From Nitrosospira sp. Nl5 (GTDB taxonomy: Bacteria; Pseudomonadota; Gammaproteobacteria; Burkholderiales; Nitrosomonadaceae): 64,000 nucleotides of DNA. The position numbers were made by a program, and so were the translations under genes. The stretch is taken from contig NZ_FMVQ01000009.1 in assembly GCF_900102495.1 (NCBI RefSeq), positions 62,001 to 126,000 of the forward strand. Direction: 5' to 3'. Below are positions 55,566 to 64,000 of this stretch, piece by piece. The notes under the pieces were generated by a model. That model was given only the letters and a program-made list of their open reading frames with translations. It was not told where the DNA came from and did not search any database. Within the stretch, counting starts at the first letter, position 1. Each line of letters opens with the position of its first letter.

Positions 55566-56663
55566 TTATGAAAAACGGGCAATCAGGCGAATATCCGGCC
55601 CCACCATGCGCAAATCCTGGATGGTTAGTGCGCGTTTCTCGGCAAGATCCGTCAATTCCGGCAGTTTCAGCATGCCCTGCGCCGCATCACCGATCAAATG
55701 GGGCGCGAGATAAATCACCAGTTCATCCACCAGACCCCCGTTAACGAGAGAACCGTTCAATTTACAACCCGCTTCGACCAGCACTTCGTTGATCTCAAAA
55801 TCGGCAAGCTTCTGCATCATTCCGACGAGATCAACATTGCCTTTTTCATCCGGCATTACAACGGAATGTGCACCGATGTCGCGTAACGCGATAATTTTCC
55901 CTTCGCTGGCGCTAGCGGTAAAAATCAACTCCCCTTCACCGCGTAGCAATCTCGCGTCCACCGGTATATCCAGCCGGGTATCAACCACCACACGCAGTGG
56001 CTGCCTGGCTGTTTCCATATGGCGCACAGTGAGCTGGGGGTCGTCCGCCAGCACGGTGCCGATACCCGTTAGAACCGCGCATGAGCGGGCACGGAACCGG
56101 TGGCCGTCGCGCCGGGCCGCCTCGCTGGTAATCCATTGACTGGTGCCATTGTTGAGCGCTGTCTTGCCATCAAGGCTGGCCGCGATTTTCATTCGCACCC
56201 AAGGACGCCCGCGTGTCATGCGCGCGACAAAGCCGATGTTCAACGCCTTTGCTTCCGCTTCCATCAAACCGGTTTGCACTTCTATTCCCGCCTGTTTCAG
56301 TAGCGCATGGCCATCACCCGCCACAAGGGGATTTGGGTCCTCCATGGCAGTCACCAGTCTGGCAATGCCCGCTTTGATTAGTGCTGCAGCGCAAGGCGGA
56401 GTGCGCCCATGATGGCTGCATGGTTCCAGCGTGACATAAGCGGTCGCGCCACGCGCAGCTGCTCCGGCAATATTCAGGGCATTTATCTCGGCGTGCGGAT
56501 GGCCGGCTCGTTGGTGCCAGCCACTACCCACCACTTGACCGTCGCGCACGATGACGCAACCGACGCGAGGATTGGGAGCTGTGCTATACAATCCTTTTTC
56601 GGCAAGCTGCAAAGCTTGAGACATGCGGGCGTGATCGGTTGAGGAGAACATGTCGAGTTTCAT
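55566..56663 (-). CDS. ribD: Bifunctional riboflavin deaminase/reductase RibD
   Basis: Second and third steps of riboflavin synthesis. The N-terminal deaminase domain has the zinc site HPHAE and PCSHHGRTPPC, preceded by APNPRVGCVIVRDG. The C-terminal reductase has VRMKIAASLDGKTALNNGTS and the end VEAGCKLNGSLVNGGLVDEL. 365 aa. It is co-directional with nrdR upstream and shares the nrdR-ribD order common in proteobacteria. The regBA pair lies between it and ribE. Confidence 0.96.
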   Translation of the reverse strand: MKLDMFSSTDHARMSQALQLAEKGLYSTAPNPRVGCVIVRDGQVVGSGWHQRAGHPHAEINALNIAGAAARGATAYVTLEPCSHHGRTPPCAAALIKAGIARLVTAMEDPNPLVAGDGHALLKQAGIEVQTGLMEAEAKALNIGFVARMTRGRPWVRMKIAASLDGKTALNNGTSQWITSEAARRDGHRFRARSCAVLTGIGTVLADDPQLTVRHMETARQPLRVVVDTRLDIPVDARLLRGEGELIFTASASEGKIIALRDIGAHSVVMPDEKGNVDLVGMMQKLADFEINEVLVEAGCKLNGSLVNGGLVDELVIYLAPHLIGDAAQGMLKLPELTDLAEKRALTIQDLRMVGPDIRLIARFS

Positions 56664-56698
56664 ACTCCCAGTTCAGGAATATCTGTACGAATTGCGTT

Positions 56699-57193
56699 TT
56701 ACCGCTTACCGCTGATTGGTTTTTTTGCTTCTTTTTTTCGTTGGGGCTTCTGTATCTCCTTGATCGCAGTATGGAAGTCGTCGGCATCCTGAAAACTTCT
56801 GTAAACTGAGGCGAACCGGATATACGCCACCTTGTCCAGTTTATAGAGCTCCTGCATCACCATTTCTCCGATATTGCGTGAGGGTATCTCGCGTTCGCCC
56901 AGGCTGAGAAGTTTTTGCACAATGCGGTCGATCGCCGCATCCACATACTCGGTAGGAACCGGGCGCTTGTGCAGCGCACGCATGAAACCGGTAAGTAATT
57001 TATCGCGACTGAATTCGGAGCGATTCCCATCCTGTTTCACCACCTGAGGCATCCGTAACTCCACTGTTTCATAAGTGGTAAAGCGTTTGCCACAGGTGAG
57101 GCAACTGCGGCGGCGGCGTATCCTGTCGCCTTCATCGCTGACGCGGGAATCGACCACGCTTGTGTCAGCGGCATTACAGAAGGGACATTTCAT
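56699..57193 (-). CDS. nrdR: Transcriptional repressor NrdR
   Basis: ATP/dATP-sensing repressor of ribonucleotide reductase genes. The N-terminal zinc ribbon [17 protein letters not shown] with [12 protein letters not shown] is complete, followed by the ATP-cone domain ([20 protein letters not shown]). 164 aa; the C-terminus is lysine-rich. It lies between glyA and ribD. NrdR boxes and nrd genes are not in this window. Confidence 0.95.
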   Translation of the reverse strand: MKCPFCNAADTSVVDSRVSDEGDRIRRRRSCLTCGKRFTTYETVELRMPQVVKQDGNRSEFSRDKLLTGFMRALHKRPVPTEYVDAAIDRIVQKLLSLGEREIPSRNIGEMVMQELYKLDKVAYIRFASVYRSFQDADDFHTAIKEIQKPQRKKEAKKPISGKR

Positions 57194-57276
57194 GATTCAG
57201 TATTCGCGAGAATAGAGATGCAATCCGCTAACCGATCAGGCGGACGATGGTTATTTCCCCGCCGTCGCGGAGGCAA

Positions 57277-58527
57277 TCAACCCTTATAAACCGGGAATTT
57301 CGCGCACAGCGCTTTTGCTTCATGCGCTACATGCGAAAGGACCGCGGTATCGCCAGGAGCATCCAGCACATCCGCAATCAGATTTCCCAGCTGTTCCGCT
57401 TCGATCTCCCTGAAACCACGCGTTGTGATGGCGGGGGAACCGATACGAATACCGCTGGTGATGAAGGGTTTCTGGGGATCATTGGGTATCGCATTCTTGT
57501 TGACGGTAATGTGGGCCAGCTCCAGGGATTCCGCAGCTTCCTTGCCGGTAATATGCTTGGCACGAAGATCGACCAGAAACATATGACAATCAGTGCGGCC
57601 AGAGACAATACGCAAGCCGCGTTCTTGCAGTACTTTTGCTATCACGCGCGCATTATCGATCACCTGTTCCTGGTAATCCCTGAACTCCTTGGTCGCGGCC
57701 TCCTTGAAAGCCACCGCCTTAGCGGCGATCACGTGCATCAGGGGCCCACCCTGAGTTTGCGGGAAAATCGCTGAATTAAGCGCCTTCTCGTGCTCCGGCT
57801 TCGCCATAATGATGCCGCCGCGCGGCCCACGCAATGTCTTGTGAGTGGTACTTGTGACAAAATCCGCAATACCGACAGGATTGGGATAAAACCCCGCAGC
57901 CACCAATCCCGCATAATGCGCCATGTCCACGAACAAATAGGCGCCTACTTCATCCGCGATCTTGCGAAAACGTTTCCAGTCTATGACAAGCGCGTAGGCG
58001 GACGCTCCGGCGACGATCATTTTAGGTTTGTGTTCGCGTGCCAGGCGCTCGACCTCGTCGTAATCAAGCTCCTCGGTTTTTGGCTTCAGTCCGTATGCGA
58101 TCGAGTTGAAAATTTTGCCGCTGAGATTGACCGATGCACCGTGGGTCAGATGGCCGCCATGTGCAAGCGACATGCCAAGGAGGGTATCGCCAGGTTTCAA
58201 AGCGCATAGATACACCGCGGCGTTGGCCTGTGAGCCGGAATGCGGCTGGACATTAACATACTCGGCGCCAAACAAGGCTTTTACCCGGTCTATCGCCAAC
58301 TGCTCCACGATATCGACGTATTCGCAACCGCCGTAATAGCGCTTCCCGGGATAACCCTCCGCGTACTTGTTGGTAAGCACCGATCCCTGTGCGTGCATGA
58401 CCGCCGGACTTGCATAGTTCTCCGAGGCGATCAACTCGATATATTCTTCCTGGCGTTGTTCTTCGCCTTTGATTGCTTTCCATACCTCGGGATCAACGGT
58501 TTCCAGCGTCAGTTTCGAAGACAACAT
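57277..58527 (-). CDS. glyA: Serine hydroxymethyltransferase
   Basis: PLP enzyme interconverting serine and glycine with tetrahydrofolate. The PLP lysine lies in [19 protein letters not shown]; the N-terminal [20 protein letters not shown] and YGGCEYVD segments are typical. The ATG at 58527 gives 416 aa (E. coli 417), with GGAGG upstream at a slightly long spacing; the frame is open to 58581 but the extension is not conserved. It lies between gyrB and nrdR. Confidence 0.96.
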   Translation of the reverse strand: MLSSKLTLETVDPEVWKAIKGEEQRQEEYIELIASENYASPAVMHAQGSVLTNKYAEGYPGKRYYGGCEYVDIVEQLAIDRVKALFGAEYVNVQPHSGSQANAAVYLCALKPGDTLLGMSLAHGGHLTHGASVNLSGKIFNSIAYGLKPKTEELDYDEVERLAREHKPKMIVAGASAYALVIDWKRFRKIADEVGAYLFVDMAHYAGLVAAGFYPNPVGIADFVTSTTHKTLRGPRGGIIMAKPEHEKALNSAIFPQTQGGPLMHVIAAKAVAFKEAATKEFRDYQEQVIDNARVIAKVLQERGLRIVSGRTDCHMFLVDLRAKHITGKEAAESLELAHITVNKNAIPNDPQKPFITSGIRIGSPAITTRGFREIEAEQLGNLIADVLDAPGDTAVLSHVAHEAKALCAKFPVYKG

Positions 58528-58611
58528 GGCGGTTCGGCCTCCGGGAATTTTAGAAGATGAATTAGCACCGGGTCTCAACAAAAGTGTCTCGACGGGTGGA
58601 CAAGGGTTCGG

Positions 58612-61071
<2,460 letters not shown>

Positions 61072-61154
61072 TTATCGAGGAAACCTTTCTCACAGCTGCC
61101 GCCCTTTCTCAGACTAAATCGGTGTCAGGAGCTATCTCTTTATTCACTTATAAC

Positions 61155-62264
61155 TTATATCCTCATCGGCATCACCACATACTTAAAATCCTCGTTACCG
61201 GGAATAGTGATCAGTGCGCTGCTGTTGGCATCGCCGAAAGAGCACTGAACCGTTTCGCTGCTCAAGTTGTTCAGCACGTCCAGCAGGTAGGTCACATTAA
61301 AGCCGATATCCAGCGCTTCGCCGTCGTACCGGACTTCCAGTTCTTCCTGTGCTTCTTCCTGCTCGCTGTTGCTACAAACGATACGAAGATTAGCAGTTGT
61401 CAAAATTAGGCGGACACCACGAAATTTTTCGTTTGAAAGAATTGAAGCACGTTGCAGCGTTTGCAAAAGCAGCAGACGGTTTACCTCAAACTGTTTTTGA
61501 TAGCCGGTCGGAATAACGCGGTTGTAATCAGGAAATTTGCCCTCCACAACCTTGGATATCAGCACTACATTTGAAAATGTAAACCGCACCTGGTTCTGAA
61601 GCAGCTCCACTGTTACCGGTTCCTCGCTGTCATTTAATTGCCTGGCCAGTTCCAATACGACTTTCCGGGGCAGAATGACTTCCCTTTTCTCTTGGGAAGC
61701 GTCCAGCACAAGCAGGGCAAAAGCCAGGCGATGTCCATCGGTAGCCACCACCTTCAGGGAATTTTCTTCCATCAGTAACAGCAGGCCATTCAGGTAGTAG
61801 CGAATATCTTGCTGTGCCATGGCGTATTGCACTAGAAACAGCAGGTGTTTCAGTTCCTTCTGTTTCACCGTTATTTTTGCCTGAGATTCGGTATTTTCAG
61901 GAAACTTGGGGAAATCCTCGACGGGAAGCGTTTGTAAATTAAACCGGCTTTTTCCGGCTTTACCCTGAAGTCGGTTTTCATCGGTTTCCAGCATTACCTG
62001 AACGTTATCAGGTAGCGCACGCAATATATCTTGAAGTTTTTTTGCCGCCACCGTCACTGCATGTCCTTCACCGCCAGCATTGCTATCCTGTACTGAAGTG
62101 GTTATCTGAATTTCCAGATCAGTTGCAACAAATGAAATTTCCGCGTTCTTTCGTTCTATGAGTACGTTCGAAAGTATAGGTAACGTATGGCGGCGCTCGA
62201 CAATTCCGGTAACCGTTTGCAACGGTTTAAGCAACATATCCCTATCGGCTTGTATCAGTTTCAT
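61155..62264 (-). CDS. dnaN: DNA polymerase III beta sliding clamp
   Basis: Ring-shaped clamp that tethers polymerase to DNA. 369 aa made of three similar domains. The N-terminal MKLIQADRDMLLKPLQTVTG, the PILSNVLIE and TDGHRLA segments, and the ending YVVMPMRI are typical. It follows dnaA by 190 bp on the minus strand and precedes gyrB by 117 bp. Confidence 0.97.
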   Translation of the reverse strand: MKLIQADRDMLLKPLQTVTGIVERRHTLPILSNVLIERKNAEISFVATDLEIQITTSVQDSNAGGEGHAVTVAAKKLQDILRALPDNVQVMLETDENRLQGKAGKSRFNLQTLPVEDFPKFPENTESQAKITVKQKELKHLLFLVQYAMAQQDIRYYLNGLLLLMEENSLKVVATDGHRLAFALLVLDASQEKREVILPRKVVLELARQLNDSEEPVTVELLQNQVRFTFSNVVLISKVVEGKFPDYNRVIPTGYQKQFEVNRLLLLQTLQRASILSNEKFRGVRLILTTANLRIVCSNSEQEEAQEELEVRYDGEALDIGFNVTYLLDVLNNLSSETVQCSFGDANSSALITIPGNEDFKYVVMPMRI

Positions 62265-62454
62265 TTATTTAACATCCAGATAATCGTTAATAAAGGTGGG
62301 TGAAGTCCGGTATAAATAGAAAAATATAAGTGAAATTAATTGCTTAATTATTATTTCTTATCTGTATCGAAGTGGTATTGCCTGTGGATGGTTTGTGGAC
62401 ATAATTAGGATATGTCACAACGAGAAAGTTATCCCCAAATCATACTGACGTTAT
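62265..62454. other. dnaA-dnaN intergenic region, candidate origin element
   Basis: 190 bp, markedly A/T-rich in its left half (for example AATTAATTGCTTAATTATTA) with DnaA-box-like words in its right half: TGTGGATGG (62383-62391), TGTGGACAT (62394-62402) and TTATCCCCA (62429-62437, one mismatch to TTATCCACA). This A/T-rich-plus-boxes layout fits an origin or DnaA autoregulatory region. The other candidate is the upstream side of dnaA. Confidence 0.5.
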
Positions 62455-63831
62455 TCAACCGCGAAGAATGTGCAACAAGGTATTGAAGTCGCGGTTTATC
62501 TCTGGATCAGATGCCCGTAATTCAGCAATTTTACGATAGCCATGCAGTACGGTCGTGTGATCCCTGCCACCAAAGGCTTCGCCGATATCGGGCAAACTCA
62601 GGGGTGTTAATTCTTTGGATATGGCCATGGCCATTTGCCGGGGCCTTGCAACGATGCGTGAGCGTTTCTTGGAGTACATTTCCGCGACCTTGATTTTATA
62701 GTAGTCCGCCACGGTTTTTTGGATATTTTCAATGGAAATCTGGCGGTTTTGCACCGCCAGCAAATCTTTCAGCGCCTCTCTTGCCAGGTCCAATGATAAC
62801 TGATGGCCGGTAAAGCGGGAATAAGCGAGCACCCGTTTCAGCGCACCTTCGAGTTCACGTACATTGGAGCGGATATGTTTGGCGATGAAAAAAGCCACGT
62901 TTTCGTCCAGAACGATTTTTTCCATCAGTGCTTTTTTTAAGAGGATGGCAACGCGCATTTCCAGTTCCGGTGGTTCTACCGCCACTGTCAAACCCCAACC
63001 AAAACGGGAAACCAGCCGTTCTTCCATACCGGAGATTTCCTTCGGATAGGAATCGCAAGTAATAATGACTTGTTTATGTGCTTCAATTAACGCGTTAAAG
63101 GCGTAAAAGAATTCTTCTTGAGTCCGGTTCTTGCCACCAAAAAACTGGATATCATCGATAAGCAGGAGATCCAGAGAATGATAGTATCGCTTGAAGTCGT
63201 CGAAGGCTTTATGTTGGTAAGCCCTTACTACGTCCGAAACATATTGCTCTGAGTGGATGTATCTAACTTTGGCGGTACTGTTTTGTTCCAGCACAAAATT
63301 ACCGATGGCTTGAATCAGGTGGGTTTTTCCCAAGCCCACGCCGCCATAAATAAAAAACGGGTTGTAAGCGATACCCGGGCGTTCCGCAACCTGGATTGCA
63401 CCAGCCCGCGCCAGTTGATTCGCTTTTCCCGTGACGAAGTTATTAAAGGTAAAGGAGGAGTTGAGCCGGCTCGGATTTTTTTCCTTGAACGCTTTTTGTG
63501 TTGAATGTATCGGCGCAACAAAGGCCGCAGGGGATGCCGGTGTGACAACAGCATTGCCCGCGGTTGGAGTCGTCGCCTTTGCGGAAGCCGGGTCAGCAAG
63601 ATTTAATTGGAAACGTATGGTTTGCGAAAAATGGTTTTCCGCCATTTGTTCAATGCGGGATAAAAAGTGGTCTTTGACCCATTGCATGACAAACCGGTTT
63701 GGGGCGATAAGTATGGGCTCGCGGGAATTGTGTGATAAGTCCAGGTAGAGGGGTTTAATCCAGGTATTGAATTGCTGGGCGCTCAATTCTTTCTCAAAAT
63801 GCTCAAGACAGGAAAGCCAGAAATTGTGCAT
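62455..63831 (-). CDS. dnaA: Chromosomal replication initiator DnaA
   Basis: AAA+ initiator that opens oriC. Domain I begins [20 protein letters not shown]; a variable domain II rich in Ala/Pro follows; domain III has Walker [17 protein letters not shown] and Walker [11 protein letters not shown]; domain IV ends with the DNA-binding signature [15 protein letters not shown]. The ATG at 63831 gives 458 aa; the frame is open to 63969 but the extra 46 residues are not DnaA-like. Confidence 0.97.
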   Translation of the reverse strand: MHNFWLSCLEHFEKELSAQQFNTWIKPLYLDLSHNSREPILIAPNRFVMQWVKDHFLSRIEQMAENHFSQTIRFQLNLADPASAKATTPTAGNAVVTPASPAAFVAPIHSTQKAFKEKNPSRLNSSFTFNNFVTGKANQLARAGAIQVAERPGIAYNPFFIYGGVGLGKTHLIQAIGNFVLEQNSTAKVRYIHSEQYVSDVVRAYQHKAFDDFKRYYHSLDLLLIDDIQFFGGKNRTQEEFFYAFNALIEAHKQVIITCDSYPKEISGMEERLVSRFGWGLTVAVEPPELEMRVAILLKKALMEKIVLDENVAFFIAKHIRSNVRELEGALKRVLAYSRFTGHQLSLDLAREALKDLLAVQNRQISIENIQKTVADYYKIKVAEMYSKKRSRIVARPRQMAMAISKELTPLSLPDIGEAFGGRDHTTVLHGYRKIAELRASDPEINRDFNTLLHILRG

Positions 63832-63920
63832 TGCCGGAGTTTCGTAAGGGCTTATCGGGGAGAGGAAACGGAAATTCGAGGACGGCGATGAACAATATAT
63901 TCTAGACCCTTCCGGTCGAC

Positions 63921-63929
63921 TTATCCACA
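63921..63929 (+). promoter_or_regulatory. Perfect DnaA box upstream of dnaA
   Basis: TTATCCACA matches the consensus exactly, 90 bp upstream of the dnaA ATG. It may serve dnaA autoregulation or belong to an origin extending past the window edge. Confidence 0.6.
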
Positions 63930-64000
63930 GGTCGGGAAAAAAATATAGGTTGACACCGAGCTCTGTCAAGGGTTGTAATGCGAGGTTTTATTTATTGGCC

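Overview
The window looks like chromosomal DNA of a betaproteobacterium next to its replication origin. The order dnaA-dnaN-gyrB at the right edge, a DUF3460 protein, the hpf-ptsN-hprK-rapZ cluster, the pncC(cinA)-recA-recX-alaS order, a RibBX-type protein and a RegB/RegA pair all fit this. A Nitrosomonadales (Nitrosospira-like) source is my best guess. It is inferred from gene content and not proven by the sequence.

Layout. 1-6.6 kb: end of rph, rdgB, hemW; convergent trmB-thiG-thiS; tRNA-Gly(CCC); mutY and a 5-formyl-THF cyclo-ligase. 6.7-16 kb (minus): ubiX, then a cell-envelope and nitrogen-PTS block (lptC, lptA, lptB, rpoN, hpf, ptsN, hprK, rapZ) with kdsC and ispH upstream. An intrinsic terminator appears to separate lptC from lptA. 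16-20.3 kb: an orphan BtuF-like binding protein, a divergent DAHP-synthase-like protein, a YajD-type HNH protein, miaA and a BON lipoprotein. 20.4-29 kb: a five-gene fatty-acid beta-oxidation cluster (fadE, acyl-CoA ligase, thioesterase, fadN-like, thiolase).

29-40 kb is the accessory part. It holds a MITE-like element, two copies of a ~250 bp intergenic block in opposite orientation (each just upstream of a gene), several small lipoproteins, a Sel1-repeat protein, a glycine-zipper lipoprotein, a BASS transporter, a truncated IS5-type transposase, a decayed gene, tRNA-Arg(CCT), an MFS transporter and a secreted PrxQ-type peroxiredoxin. Low gene density and broken genes on the 3' side of tRNA-Arg suggest an eroded insertion.

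40-64 kb is housekeeping, nearly all on the minus strand: DksA-like, smr, trxB, alaS, recX, recA, a protease-like TPR protein whose nucleophile is Asn, pncC, pgpA, thiL, nusB, ribH, ribBX, ribE, the divergent regB-regA pair, ribD, nrdR, glyA, gyrB, dnaN and dnaA. A near-consensus parS site lies just upstream of gyrB, and DnaA-box-like sequences lie between dnaN and dnaA and upstream of dnaA. Riboflavin synthesis (ribD, ribE, ribBX, ribH) is therefore nearly complete here and is interrupted only by regBA. I saw no CRISPR array, prophage or intact IS.
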